From: Pseudoalteromonas espejiana DSM 9414 | GTDB lineage: Bacteria > Pseudomonadota > Gammaproteobacteria > Enterobacterales > Alteromonadaceae | DNA: 64,000 nt | Assembly: GCF_002221525.1 (NCBI RefSeq) | Contig: NZ_CP011028.1 | Coordinates: 383,001-447,000, forward strand | Reading direction: 5' to 3' | Shown: positions 18,468 through 27,836 of the stretch, piece by piece | How positions within the stretch are numbered: the first letter of the stretch is position 1 | Layout: each line of letters opens with the position of its first letter | Translations under genes and position numbers: made by a program | Notes under the pieces: model-generated | What the model was told of the DNA's origin: nothing | Databases searched by the model: none | The model's input: the letters and a program-made list of their open reading frames with translations, nothing else

Positions 18468-19484
18468 GTGGGGTTATTTGAGCGCTTTTTATCGGTATGG
18501 GTGGCACTGGCGATCGCCGTTGGTATTGTTGCCGGTTATGCTATTCCAGATGCGTTTAGCTTAGTAGCAAGTTTTGAATATGCGCATGTAAATATTGTCA
18601 TCGCAGTGCTTATTTGGTTAATGATTTACCCAATGATGGTGCAAATTGATTTTTCGTCAATTAAAGATGTAGGTAAAAAGCCAAAAGGCTTAGTACTTAC
18701 TATTGTTATTAATTGGCTTATAAAGCCTTTTACTATGGCGCTATTAGGTTGGCTATTTTTTAAAGGTATTTTTGCCGATTTTGTTGACCCTCAAACGGCC
18801 ACTGAATACATAGCTGGAATGATTTTGCTAGGCGTAGCACCGTGTACAGCCATGGTGTTTGTATGGAGCCAATTAACGAAAGGTGATGCTAATTACACCT
18901 TAGTGCAGGTATCAATAAACGATATAATTATGATTTTTGCCTTTGCGCCAATTGCCGGGTTATTACTTGGTGTAACCGATATTACGGTGCCGTGGGATAC
19001 CCTGTTATTGTCGGTCGTTTTGTATGTACTTATTCCGTTGGTAGCAGGTGCCATTACCCGTAAAAAGCTCGATAAAGCCGATGACCATTCGCGTTTAGAG
19101 CACTTTTTAAAGGTAATGAAACCCTATTCTATTATTGGTTTACTGGCAACGGTAGCGCTGTTGTTTGGTTTCCAATCACAAACATTAATAGATAATCCTG
19201 AAGCAATCGTCCTTATTGCTATTCCGTTATTAATTCAAACGTATGGCATTTTTGCTATAGCTTATATTGCAGCTAAAAAAATGGGGCTAGCACATAATAT
19301 TGCAGCGCCGGCATGCATGATTGCTACCTCTAATTTTTTTGAGCTAGCGGTTGCGGTTGCTATTTCATTATTTGGTTTGCATTCAGGGGCTGCGCTTGCA
19401 ACTGTGGTTGGTGTGCTTGTGGAAGTGCCTGTAATGCTTAGCTTAGTGTATTTTGCTAATAAAACCCGTCATTGGTTTAACTAG
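18468..19484 (+). CDS. acr3: ACR3-family arsenite efflux permease
   Basis: This exports arsenite across the inner membrane, driven by the membrane potential. The 338 residues form about ten membrane helices. The ACR3 hallmark [15 protein letters not shown] contains the conserved Cys (C126), and the late helix has the family pattern [14 protein letters not shown]. The start is a GTG at 18468 with AGGAGG (18457-18462) five bases upstream. The position between arsH and arsC supports the substrate. It is sometimes named arsB, but it belongs to ACR3, not to the twelve-helix ArsB family. Confidence 0.94.
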   Translation: MGLFERFLSVWVALAIAVGIVAGYAIPDAFSLVASFEYAHVNIVIAVLIWLMIYPMMVQIDFSSIKDVGKKPKGLVLTIVINWLIKPFTMALLGWLFFKGIFADFVDPQTATEYIAGMILLGVAPCTAMVFVWSQLTKGDANYTLVQVSINDIIMIFAFAPIAGLLLGVTDITVPWDTLLLSVVLYVLIPLVAGAITRKKLDKADDHSRLEHFLKVMKPYSIIGLLATVALLFGFQSQTLIDNPEAIVLIAIPLLIQTYGIFAIAYIAAKKMGLAHNIAAPACMIATSNFFELAVAVAISLFGLHSGAALATVVGVLVEVPVMLSLVYFANKTRHWFN

Positions 19485-19493
19485 GAGAACGCC

Positions 19494-19910
19494 ATGGTTG
19501 TTATTCACCATAACCCTGAGTGTGGTACTTCGCGTAACGTACTTAACATTATAAAAGCGGCAGGCTATACCCCTACGCTGATTGAGTACATAAAAGAGGG
19601 TTGGACAAAGCCACAGCTACAAGTATTGTTTGCTGCAGCAGGGCTTACACCTAAAACAGCGCTTAGAGTCACTAAATCGCCGGCAAAAGAGCTTGGTTTA
19701 TTAGACGATAGCATTACCGATGAAGCTATTTTAGAGGCTATGTTAACCCATCCAATACTTGTAAATAGACCCATTGTTTGTACGGCTAAAGGCGTGAAAC
19801 TATGCAGGCCCAGTGAATCAGTGCTATCGCTATTAGCGCAGTGGCCGCAAGGGGAGCTTTATAAAGAAGATGGAGAAATGATATTAAATAGTGAAGGTAA
19901 ACAGCCATAA
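19494..19910 (+). CDS. arsC: Arsenate reductase, glutaredoxin-coupled (ArsC)
   Basis: ArsC reduces arsenate to arsenite for export by the adjacent permease, using glutathione and glutaredoxin. The 138-residue protein has the catalytic Cys C10 in NPECGTSRN and arginines R58, R92 (VNRPIV) and R105. These have the same spacing as C12, R60, R94 and R107 of plasmid R773 ArsC. It follows the permease by nine bases with an AGGAGA site. A terminator lies downstream, closing the operon. Confidence 0.95.
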   Translation: MVVIHHNPECGTSRNVLNIIKAAGYTPTLIEYIKEGWTKPQLQVLFAAAGLTPKTALRVTKSPAKELGLLDDSITDEAILEAMLTHPILVNRPIVCTAKGVKLCRPSESVLSLLAQWPQGELYKEDGEMILNSEGKQP

Positions 19911-19980
19911 AGGTTTACCGGCAGGTTTGCTCTGCGGGATAAAGCTAATAGATGCGCCTTATAATTATTTAATGTTATAC

Positions 19981-20009
19981 AAAACCCCGTTTATACGGGT
20001 TTTTTTTGT
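19981..20009 (+). terminator. Rho-independent terminator after arsC
   Basis: AAAACCCCGT, a short TTAT loop and ACGGGTTTTTTTT form a stem with one bulged C, followed by a run of eight T before G. It ends the ars operon before the MSHA locus. Confidence 0.75.
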
Positions 20010-20106
20010 TTAGCTTATTAATAAATATTTAAACTTAGTTTACCTGCTTGTGCTAATGACTATTTTGAACAACACTTGAGGTAATCGCGCTGCTACAGAG
20101 AGCACT

Positions 20107-21780
20107 ATGTATAAAGCTTTAATACCATTTGTTAAGCAAAAAAAGATATTTTACTTGGCTTTAGTCGCGCTAGTATTAATTGTTTTGAATGTGCTGTTAT
20201 TAAGCACCCTTAATAATAAAATCCATCAAAATGGCAAGCAGCTCACACAGCAAATATATGAGCTGCAAATTAATACACATGCTGATAAAAACGTAGTTGA
20301 AGCGCTAGCGCAAAGTAAAGGTTTTATGCTCGCGGCACAGAGTAACACAGCGCATTTTAAATACTTGGTAGATATACAGCGCGATGTATTTAGTTATAAA
20401 ACACTCAGTATTAGTTTGTATTATTGGCCAGCGTGGGTGGAGCAGGGGCATTTATTTATATTACTTAACTTAATTGTTTTAGGCGCCGTAGGCTGGTGGG
20501 TTAAGTGGTGGAAGGTATTAGTGAAAAAACCTACGCCTTTAAAATCAATTCCCTTTAGTGCTACCAACACCGCAACTAAGTTAGCTGCTCAAGTTCCTGC
20601 TTTAAATTGTGAAGTAAAATCAATGTATGGTGTTACCTCTGTAAAGCACAGCTTATTTGCAATTGTACAATGCGATTGTGAATTTGATCCAAATACCGAC
20701 ACCCAAGCTAGTTTTAAAGTGATGATAGCAAAGTACTTTAAAGAGCTCCCCAATATATCAATCAATTTATTTAGTGCGAATAACTTAGCTATTACCTTTA
20801 ACAACATACCAGCGGCTAAGCTGGAGCATTACAGCGAACGCTTACATGAATGTGTTTATCAAATTTGCCTGCGTTATCGCAGTACAGTAAAACGAAAAAA
20901 TATAAAAGTAGGCATGTGTAATTATCAACTAGGAGCAGATCAGTCCGCTATTTTTAAATTAGCCAAATCAGCCTTGTTACTTTCAGAAGGAAGCTTAATT
21001 CAGCATTGGCACCGATTACCACTACAATACGATCAAGGTAATTTAATTTCAGGTAAGGAAGTGATCGAAAACATTAAAAAGAATAAATTTATATTGTTTT
21101 TTCAGCCTTTATTTACGCTTACCACAGGCGAAATTTTACAACACGAGGTATTAATTAGAATTAGACAGCAGCCACATGGGTTACTTGCTGCACGGTACTT
21201 TATTAATCAAGACTTTAATAACCAAGAAGCATTTGAGTTAGACACCGCTGTATTATTACAGGTTAAAAAGCTTATTTTGGCTGAGCCTACGGCTTTAACC
21301 GTAAGTGTGAATTTGCATATAAGTAACTGGTTTAATGATAAGTTTTGGAGCTGGTTTGTAGACAATATGAAAGACTTTACAACAAACCGTAAGTTACAGT
21401 TTGAAATGAGTGAAGCGGATTTTATTAAATACCAAGTACAGCTTACACCAGCATTTGAAAAGCTAAATAGCATGCACAGACTATTGGTTATAGATAATTT
21501 TCACCACCTAGAGAATATGAACAAAATTGCAGCTCATAAATTGGTAAGCGGAGTAAAGCTTGGGTATGAGCTTGTTCATAATATTGATGAAAAAACACCT
21601 CAACAAAAAGAGGTTAAGCGCATCGTTACCCAAAGTAAATTATTGGGTATTCCGGTTTATGCTGTCGGTGTGGAAACTCAAAAAGAGTTACTTATGCTTG
21701 CAAAACTTGGTGTAGTAGCTGCGCAAGGTTTTTATTTTTCTGAGCCGCTACAAGAATTTAATCATGCTACTTTTTATTAG
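20107..21780 (+). CDS. CsrD/MshH-like membrane protein with degenerate EAL domain (557 aa)
   Basis: It has two membrane helices (about 16-38 and 118-138) around a small periplasmic loop, then a cytoplasmic region (about 150-320) with no GGDEF motif, then an EAL-type domain. The EAL domain keeps E347 in EVLIRI, N in SVNLH, E in FEMSE, a Lys in GVKLG, E in VGVETQ and Q in AAQGFYF. The DDFG metal-binding loop is changed to D463-N-F-H, so phosphodiesterase activity is doubtful. MSHA loci of Vibrio and Shewanella begin with mshH (csrD), whose product has similarly degenerate GGDEF/EAL domains and promotes decay of CsrB RNA. I infer the same family from position and architecture. It is shorter than typical MshH (about 640). 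Confidence 0.7.
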   Translation: MYKALIPFVKQKKIFYLALVALVLIVLNVLLLSTLNNKIHQNGKQLTQQIYELQINTHADKNVVEALAQSKGFMLAAQSNTAHFKYLVDIQRDVFSYKTLSISLYYWPAWVEQGHLFILLNLIVLGAVGWWVKWWKVLVKKPTPLKSIPFSATNTATKLAAQVPALNCEVKSMYGVTSVKHSLFAIVQCDCEFDPNTDTQASFKVMIAKYFKELPNISINLFSANNLAITFNNIPAAKLEHYSERLHECVYQICLRYRSTVKRKNIKVGMCNYQLGADQSAIFKLAKSALLLSEGSLIQHWHRLPLQYDQGNLISGKEVIENIKKNKFILFFQPLFTLTTGEILQHEVLIRIRQQPHGLLAARYFINQDFNNQEAFELDTAVLLQVKKLILAEPTALTVSVNLHISNWFNDKFWSWFVDNMKDFTTNRKLQFEMSEADFIKYQVQLTPAFEKLNSMHRLLVIDNFHHLENMNKIAAHKLVSGVKLGYELVHNIDEKTPQQKEVKRIVTQSKLLGIPVYAVGVETQKELLMLAKLGVVAAQGFYFSEPLQEFNHATFY

Positions 21781-21796
21781 GTATAAATGTTAGGTA

Positions 21797-22705
21797 TTAA
21801 ATAAGACCGCGATATTTTAAACCATTAAGTCCCTGTAAGCCGCCGGTATGTATCGCCATAATATGGCTGCCAGGGGCAAAGTAGTCTTGTTCAATGAGTT
21901 GCCATAAGGCGTACATCATTTTACCACTGTATATTGGCTCTAAAGGTAAATTATGTTGCTGGTTCATGGTTTGGCAAAACTGCCACAATTTACTCGTAAA
22001 CTTACCATAACCGCCATCATGAAACTGAGTAAGTAGCTGCCAATTTGACTGCTGGGCAGCTTTTTTACTAAGCGCGGCAATTTCTTTATTTAAATACTCA
22101 GCTTGTTTTAATACTGCAATTCCTAGTAATTGTGTTTCTTCATGGCTACCTTCAATTAAGCCTGCAAGAGTGCCGCCACTGCCTGTTGGGCATACTAGGT
22201 AGTCATGCTCAGGTAAACATTGTGCAAGCTGTGCACAACCTGGTATGGCAAACTCATTACTGCCGCCTTCAGGAATAATAAAAGCATCTGGAAAGCGAGT
22301 TTGTAGCTCTTTTAGGTAGTCAGGGTCATAGCGCTGTTTATATTCAAGGCGTGTAACTGCATGCAAGTTCATCTCGCACTCTTTAGCAAATTGAAGGGTT
22401 GGGTTTTGATTATCTAAATGCGGGCCTCTAATAATACCATGCGTTTTTATATTAAATAATTTTCCTGCCCCTGCACACGCATGAATATGATTTGAAAATG
22501 CACCACCAAAGGTTAATAACTGCGTTTTATTACTCTTTTGCATTTGCTGTAAATTGTATTTTAGTTTGCGCCATTTGTTTCCACTTATGAGTGGATGTAG
22601 TAAGTCATCTCTTTTTACACTTAAACGTATGTTTCTTTTTTTAAGACAGTCACTATCTATTTGTTGTATAGGGCTTTCTTTTTCAATATTAAATAAATTA
22701 AACAT
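21797..22705 (-). CDS. PLP-dependent enzyme, ACC deaminase/D-cysteine desulfhydrase family
   Basis: This 302-residue fold-type II pyridoxal phosphate enzyme has the cofactor lysine in SGNKWRKLKYNL near residue 45, LTFGGAFSNHIHA for substrate and phosphate contact, the Gly-rich cofactor loop CPTGSGGTLAGLIEG, and a C-terminal HTGGLQG. The family covers 1-aminocyclopropane-1-carboxylate deaminase and D-cysteine desulfhydrase, which cannot be told apart here. It runs against the flow of the MSHA locus, between the CsrD-like gene and mshI, and is unlikely to take part in pilus assembly. Confidence 0.87.
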   Translation of the reverse strand: MFNLFNIEKESPIQQIDSDCLKKRNIRLSVKRDDLLHPLISGNKWRKLKYNLQQMQKSNKTQLLTFGGAFSNHIHACAGAGKLFNIKTHGIIRGPHLDNQNPTLQFAKECEMNLHAVTRLEYKQRYDPDYLKELQTRFPDAFIIPEGGSNEFAIPGCAQLAQCLPEHDYLVCPTGSGGTLAGLIEGSHEETQLLGIAVLKQAEYLNKEIAALSKKAAQQSNWQLLTQFHDGGYGKFTSKLWQFCQTMNQQHNLPLEPIYSGKMMYALWQLIEQDYFAPGSHIMAIHTGGLQGLNGLKYRGLI

Positions 22706-22782
22706 TATTTCTCACGTTTAAACTTGCAAACTAATAATCTTGTACGACACTTAGTTAATCTCTTATTAACAATAGTAGCTGT

Positions 22783-23715
22783 ATGAAACAAAAGCTGTTT
22801 TCGTTGTTATCTTGGTTAAATCGTAGCTTAGACTCAAACACTGCTATTGGTATTGCTACTTATGCACACAAAGTAACCGCAGTGTGTTTGAAAAAAAATC
22901 AAGGGCAGTGGTACGTACACAATTCTCATAGTGTAAATGTAGAAGACCAAACCGATTATACAGCCGCTATTGCCGCTTGCACAAATGAAGTTTGCGCTGA
23001 GGTGTGCGCAGTAAACTTAGTGGTTCCGCATTATTTTTATCAAATAGTGCAAATGGATAAGCCTATGCTAAGCGATGAAGAAATTATTCAGTCACTACCC
23101 TGGACCACTAAAGACTTGGTTGATATTCCGCCAGAAAATATCGTCGCTGACTTTATCGACTACCCCATTATTCAGCCTATGCAAAGTAGTAAAATGAATG
23201 TGTTTATTACTAATAAGCTTCAGCTACTCCCATTTATTGATAGCTTCGAAAAAATAAAACCTGTGCTTAGAGCTATGACATCAGAAGAGATGATTTTAGT
23301 TACCCTATTTGGCGAAGATAAAAGCGCGCATATGCTTATCGTTCAGCATGCAGGGCATGAGCCCCGTATTTTAATAATTCGCGATGGGCAGCTGTTACTA
23401 GTAAGGCGTTTGAATGGTTTTTTAGGTATCTCAGACAAAGAGCGAACTCAAGGGTTAGTAGAGGCGTTAGGATTAGAAATTCAACGTTCAATGGATTTTT
23501 TTGAAAGCCAACTCAAGCAACCACCTATAAGAAGCATCCAGTTACATTGCGATGACTTATCGTCTCTAACGCTCAGAGCCGGTTTAGCCGACTTTTTACA
23601 AGTTAAAGTTGTTGATTTTAAACCTAATGTAGATTTAGCACAGGAGCTTGAGCCCAACTTTTATTATGCACTAGGGGCTGCATATCAGTTAACAAGTCCG
23701 GATTCAGTAGTATGA
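22783..23715 (+). CDS. mshI: MSHA biogenesis protein MshI (PilM-like)
   Basis: This is an actin-fold cytoplasmic scaffold of the pilus assembly platform, equivalent to PilM. The 310 residues include IGIATYAHKVTAVCLKK at the start and the segment HMLIVQHAGHEPRILIIRDGQLLLVRRL typical of MshI. No membrane segment is seen. It is the first gene of the main MSHA run; its stop overlaps the next start (ATGA), so the PilM-, PilN- and PilO-like subunits are translated together. Confidence 0.88.
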   Translation: MKQKLFSLLSWLNRSLDSNTAIGIATYAHKVTAVCLKKNQGQWYVHNSHSVNVEDQTDYTAAIAACTNEVCAEVCAVNLVVPHYFYQIVQMDKPMLSDEEIIQSLPWTTKDLVDIPPENIVADFIDYPIIQPMQSSKMNVFITNKLQLLPFIDSFEKIKPVLRAMTSEEMILVTLFGEDKSAHMLIVQHAGHEPRILIIRDGQLLLVRRLNGFLGISDKERTQGLVEALGLEIQRSMDFFESQLKQPPIRSIQLHCDDLSSLTLRAGLADFLQVKVVDFKPNVDLAQELEPNFYYALGAAYQLTSPDSVV

Positions 23716-24311
23716 AAACACGGATTAATTTTTATCAAAAATCAATCAAGGTTAGGCGCGATCCGGTTCCGTTTAAAGGCATGTTAACGCTATGGCTAGG
23801 AACGCTGTTGGTTGTTACTACTACGTGGTTGTTTTACTTATATGAAGAGCACAATAGCAAACAGCTGTTGTCACAAAGCCAAGCTTATTTAAAGCAAACT
23901 CAGCAGCAACTCTCAGTGATTAAACAGCGACTAGCCGAAAAGCAAAGTAAAACACACTTAGTTGATGAGTTACAAACCTTACAACAAGAAATTTTACATA
24001 AACAGCAAGTGTTTGATTATTTAGCAAATACTTCAACTCAAACCAATACAGATTATGCCAATATTATGCATGATTTAGCGGCATTTCATGAGCCGAATAT
24101 TTGGCTTAATCAAATCAAATTTGACGGTCAAAAAGTAACGTTTAAAGGGCACACACAACAATCAAAATTTTTACCAATTTGGTTAAGTAATTTAAAGCAA
24201 TCTAGCTTTTTTAGAGGTAAAGAATTCTCGGTATTAGAAATATCAACCACTGAGGGTGTGAGCGAATTTAGTGTAGCAACTGAGCTTAGTATAAGTGAGG
24301 TGCAACAATGA
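23712..24311 (+). CDS. MSHA biogenesis protein MshI2 (PilN-like)
   Basis: This bitopic inner-membrane protein of 199 residues has a short cytoplasmic N-terminus MKTRINFYQKS, the conserved PilN-type tail that docks on the PilM-like partner. A membrane helix (about 24-44), a periplasmic coiled coil rich in Gln and Lys (50-105) and a ferredoxin-like domain follow. The 4-base overlaps with both neighbours and the gene order mshI-this-mshJ fit the PilMNO alignment complex of type IV pili. Confidence 0.85.
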   Translation: MKTRINFYQKSIKVRRDPVPFKGMLTLWLGTLLVVTTTWLFYLYEEHNSKQLLSQSQAYLKQTQQQLSVIKQRLAEKQSKTHLVDELQTLQQEILHKQQVFDYLANTSTQTNTDYANIMHDLAAFHEPNIWLNQIKFDGQKVTFKGHTQQSKFLPIWLSNLKQSSFFRGKEFSVLEISTTEGVSEFSVATELSISEVQQ

Positions 24312-24988
24312 GTGAGCAAGGTGAAAAAAAGGGTTGGCCAATATACGTTAAGTATCAAGCTCGCTTTGCAGCGATGCAGCAGCGAGAAAAGTTTTCTGTG
24401 TTGTTCGTCGGTTTATTTTTAATTGTTTATTTAGGTTTATGGTTTGTGGTTTTTCCGCAACAAGACACGGTTAACCGTATTCGGGTTGAGCAAAATGCGT
24501 TGTGGCAAGAGCTAAACCAAAATGACGCGCAGCTTTCTATGCTTACGCAAGCTTTAGAGCACGACTACACAAAAGTACTGAGAAACCAAGTTGGTCAAAC
24601 CCAGCGAGAACTTATTGATATTAATAATAAACTTAGTAGCTTTAGCCAAGGCTTTATTGCTGCAAAAAAAGTACCTGCGGTGTTAAAAGATTTATTGGTA
24701 AATACACCAGAGGTGCAAGTACTGAGCTTTAAAGTAAACCCGGCTAAAGCAATTGATGTAGAAAAGCTCGGTGAACACGATACCCAAACGTTGTTTTATG
24801 AGCATCAAATGGTGGTTACTTTAAAAGGTCGCTACTTTAGTTTGCAGCAATACTTAGCCGGTTTAAAAACAAGCCAACAAAAACTGTTAATTCAGCAATT
24901 CAATTATCAAGTACAAGAATACCCCAATGCTGAACTTACATTACAAATAGCGACAGTGAGTGCCAATGAAAAATTTATCGCTTTATAG
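24308..24988 (+). CDS. mshJ: MSHA biogenesis protein MshJ (PilO-like)
   Basis: This 226-residue inner-membrane protein has one helix (about 30-52, FSVLFVGLFLIVYLGLWFVV), a periplasmic coiled coil (60-115) and a compact C-terminal domain. It has the PilO layout, pairing with the PilN-like protein encoded just upstream. It starts by 4-base overlap with the previous stop. The last 23 bases overlap mshK. Confidence 0.87.
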   Translation: MSEQGEKKGWPIYVKYQARFAAMQQREKFSVLFVGLFLIVYLGLWFVVFPQQDTVNRIRVEQNALWQELNQNDAQLSMLTQALEHDYTKVLRNQVGQTQRELIDINNKLSSFSQGFIAAKKVPAVLKDLLVNTPEVQVLSFKVNPAKAIDVEKLGEHDTQTLFYEHQMVVTLKGRYFSLQQYLAGLKTSQQKLLIQQFNYQVQEYPNAELTLQIATVSANEKFIAL

Positions 24989-25289
24989 CATGGGTATGTT
25001 TTGCATTGTTTTTTCAGCTTTTAGTGCTGCTGAAGTGTTACGCGATCCGACTCAGCCAAGCAATATAACAATAACGGGTAAGGGGGGCACTACCACCTCA
25101 GACCTTTCATTACAGTCAATTATTAAAACCGAAACGCAATACAAAGCGATTATCTCTGCTCAGGTTTATAAATCTGGGGATGAAATAGGTGAGTTTCGGG
25201 TGCTAACAATTAATGCCAATTCAGTCCTGTTAGCAAATGATGATAAGCAAATAAAATTAGAATTATATGACTATGAAATTAAAAAGTAA
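24966..25289 (+). CDS. mshK: MSHA biogenesis protein MshK (PilP-like)
   Basis: This small periplasmic protein (107 residues from the ATG at 24966) has a signal peptide ending SAFSA and the motif LRDPTQP, typical of MshK and PilP-like proteins that link the inner-membrane platform to the secretin. The C-terminal half is a small beta domain. The in-frame GTG at 24960 is the alternative start. It overlaps mshJ upstream and mshL downstream. Confidence 0.85.
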   Translation: MKNLSLYSMGMFCIVFSAFSAAEVLRDPTQPSNITITGKGGTTTSDLSLQSIIKTETQYKAIISAQVYKSGDEIGEFRVLTINANSVLLANDDKQIKLELYDYEIKK

Positions 25290-26931
25290 TTTAACAAGGC
25301 CATGGTTTGCTCTTATCTTATTACCGTCTCTTTTAACGGCATGCCATAGCTTTAAACCTGGCAAAGAGGTTAGGCCTCATATAGCGACAGAGCTTACCCC
25401 TGTAAGCAGTAAGCCTACACGTGTTGCACCCGTTGAAGTACCCACTGAGCTTACACAAAGTTTACTGTCGTCTATTAATAGTGAGCAAAGCTTAACAAAT
25501 GAGTTAGCGGTAAAGCGTTTTGATGTAGCGGCCAAAGAAGTAGAAGTAAGCGCCTTTTTTAGTGGTTTAACTGCCGATACCCCCTACAGCGTAGCTGTGC
25601 ACCCACAGGTGAGTGGAGCTATTTCATTAAATTTAAAAAATGTAACTTTTGAAGAAGTTATCGCGGTTATAAAAAGAATGTACCCGCTAGATATTGTTAA
25701 TGAAGGGCGCATTGTTCAGGTGCTGCCAGCCAAAATGCGAACTGAAACAATCCCAGTAAACTATTTAATGATGCAGCGCCATGGGCAGTCTACAGTGAGT
25801 GTGGTTGCTGGTGGGGTTAGTCAATTTTCACAAAATAATAATAACACTAACTCAAGTTCTAATAATTCTAATAGCTCAGGGCAAAATAATCAGTTTGGCA
25901 GTGATAATCAAAATACTGAATTAAATGGTTCACGTATTCAAACGATTAATCAAAATGATTTTTGGAAGGAGCTAGAGCTGGCCCTTAAGTCACTTATTGG
26001 CTCAAGTGACGGGCGCTATGTTATTGCAAGTCCGCAGGCTAGCTTGGTGACGGTTAACGCCTTGCCTAGTGAAATAAACCAACTTAAAGATTTTTTACGC
26101 CAAAGCCAAGAAAACCTCCAACGCCAAGTTATTCTTGAGGCAAAAATTGTCGAAATAACACTTAAAGATGAATACCAGCAGGGGGTTAACTGGGAACGTA
26201 TATCTCGAGGTTTAGAAGGGGGCGTATCGTTTGCGACTACTGCAGGTAGCATAGGCAATACAATTTCAGCGACGCTTGGTGGTGTTTCGTCTTTAACTAT
26301 TGAAAAAGGCGATTTTAGTGGCGTTATTAGCTTATTAGAAACGCAAGGCGATTTACAAATGCTCTCGAACCCGCGCGTTACTGCAACAAACAACCAAAAG
26401 GCAGTCATTAAAGTAGGCCAAGATGAGTATTTTGTAACGAATGTATCTAGCACAACGGTAACGGGCACCTCAACGACAACTTCACCAGAGATTGATTTAA
26501 CACCGTTTTTTTCAGGTATTGCATTGGATGTAACGCCACAAATAGATAAATATGGTTCTGTCATTTTGCATGTTCACCCTTCAGTTACCGAAACTGAAGA
26601 GCAATTAAAAGTGATCACTTTAGATGATCAACGTTTTGAGCTGCCGCTTGCACAAAGCAATATCCGTGAGTCTGATACCGTTATTCGCGCTCAAAGTGGT
26701 GAAATAGTGGTTATTGGCGGGTTAATGCAAACCACTACCGAAGATGAAGAGTCTAAAACACCGGTATTAGGTGATATTCCAATTTTAGGTAATTTCTTTA
26801 AAAGCATTAGAAAACGCCAAGAGAAAAAAGAGCTCGTTATTTTAATTAAGCCGACGGTGGTGATGCCCGACACGTGGAAAAAACAACAAAAGCAAAGTCG
26901 TGAGCTACTAAATACATGGTATGAGAACTAA
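25267..26931 (+). CDS. mshL: MshL, outer-membrane secretin of the MSHA pilus
   Basis: MshL forms the gated ring through which the pilus crosses the outer membrane. The 554-residue precursor is a lipoprotein, with lipobox LLTAC near residue 26. An N-terminal domain resembling STN (about 70-150) is followed by a Ser/Asn/Gln-rich linker (about 185-225) and N1-type repeats. The C-terminal secretin barrel contains VVIGGLMQ, TPVLGDIPILGNFF and LVILIKPTVV. The start overlaps the end of mshK; an ATG two codons later is equally possible. It ends two bases before mshM. Confidence 0.93.
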   Translation: MTMKLKSNLTRPWFALILLPSLLTACHSFKPGKEVRPHIATELTPVSSKPTRVAPVEVPTELTQSLLSSINSEQSLTNELAVKRFDVAAKEVEVSAFFSGLTADTPYSVAVHPQVSGAISLNLKNVTFEEVIAVIKRMYPLDIVNEGRIVQVLPAKMRTETIPVNYLMMQRHGQSTVSVVAGGVSQFSQNNNNTNSSSNNSNSSGQNNQFGSDNQNTELNGSRIQTINQNDFWKELELALKSLIGSSDGRYVIASPQASLVTVNALPSEINQLKDFLRQSQENLQRQVILEAKIVEITLKDEYQQGVNWERISRGLEGGVSFATTAGSIGNTISATLGGVSSLTIEKGDFSGVISLLETQGDLQMLSNPRVTATNNQKAVIKVGQDEYFVTNVSSTTVTGTSTTTSPEIDLTPFFSGIALDVTPQIDKYGSVILHVHPSVTETEEQLKVITLDDQRFELPLAQSNIRESDTVIRAQSGEIVVIGGLMQTTTEDEESKTPVLGDIPILGNFFKSIRKRQEKKELVILIKPTVVMPDTWKKQQKQSRELLNTWYEN

Positions 26932-26933
26932 CT

Positions 26934-27836
26934 ATGTATTTAAGCTTTTTTAATTTAAGTGAAATGCCATTCACATTAACCCCTAACACTGAGTTCTTTT
27001 GTGCACTTGAGCCACATCATGAAGCTATGCAAGTGCTAACTACTGCGCTTGAGATGGGCGAGGGGTTTATAAAAGTGACGGGTGAAGTGGGTACCGGAAA
27101 AACCTTACTGTGTAGAAAACTCCTCAACCAAATTGAAGAGGATTACTTTGTTGCTTATTTACCTAACTCTTATTTAAGCCCTGAAGAGTTGCGCTGGGCA
27201 ATTGCGGTAGAGCTAGGTATGGAAGTAGACAAAACTTTGGATCAGCAATCGTTAAGTCAGCAGATCAATCATTACTTATTAGAGCTACAAGAGGATAACG
27301 AACGGGTTGTATTGTTAATTGATGAAGCACAATGCTTGAGCTGGGAGACACTAGAAGCACTGCGATTATTTACTAACCTTGAAACCGAAACAGATAAGCT
27401 CATTCAAGTTGTTTTATTTGGCCAGCCGGAATTAGACGATAAACTCGCAAATAGTAAGGTTAGGCAATTGCGCCAACGAATTAGTTTTTCGTATTCACTG
27501 CGTGCTATGACCGCAAGTGAGGTTATTTATTATATTAACCACCGCTTGCAAGTTGCCGGGTTTAATCAGCCGCCACTGTTTTCTAATCGTTTAGGGCTAA
27601 AAATAGCACGTGCAAGCAGAGGGATCCCTCGCTTAGTTAATATTTTATGCCATAAAGTATTACTACAAGCCTATGGTGAAGGGCTTAATATAATCACATC
27701 ACGACATATTCAGCTCGCAATTGCAGATACAGACGACTGTGCAAAATATCGTAGTAATCAGTATTGGGGCTACAGTGTGTTAGCAATTAGTGTATTTGTA
27801 ATTGCTGCAATTTGGGTGTGGAGGCAGTGGTTATGA
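26934..27836 (+). CDS. mshM: MshM, AAA ATPase of ExeA/GspA type
   Basis: This 300-residue protein begins with the family sequence MYLSFFNLSEMPFTLTP. It has Walker A GEVGTGKT (about 48-55), Walker B VVLLIDEAQ (about 120-128) and a conserved arginine stretch RQLRQRISF. One membrane helix closes the protein (about 277-298). ExeA-like ATPases help insert or assemble the secretin through the cell wall. No peptidoglycan-binding domain follows, as is usual for MshM. The stop overlaps the mshN start (ATGA). Confidence 0.9.
   Translation: MYLSFFNLSEMPFTLTPNTEFFCALEPHHEAMQVLTTALEMGEGFIKVTGEVGTGKTLLCRKLLNQIEEDYFVAYLPNSYLSPEELRWAIAVELGMEVDKTLDQQSLSQQINHYLLELQEDNERVVLLIDEAQCLSWETLEALRLFTNLETETDKLIQVVLFGQPELDDKLANSKVRQLRQRISFSYSLRAMTASEVIYYINHRLQVAGFNQPPLFSNRLGLKIARASRGIPRLVNILCHKVLLQAYGEGLNIITSRHIQLAIADTDDCAKYRSNQYWGYSVLAISVFVIAAIWVWRQWL

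Noticed and set aside
25840..25925. Asn/Ser-rich AT-rich stretch in mshL as a repeat or contingency locus
   Set aside because: It is a codon-varied low-complexity linker, not a tandem nucleotide repeat, and such linkers are common in secretins.
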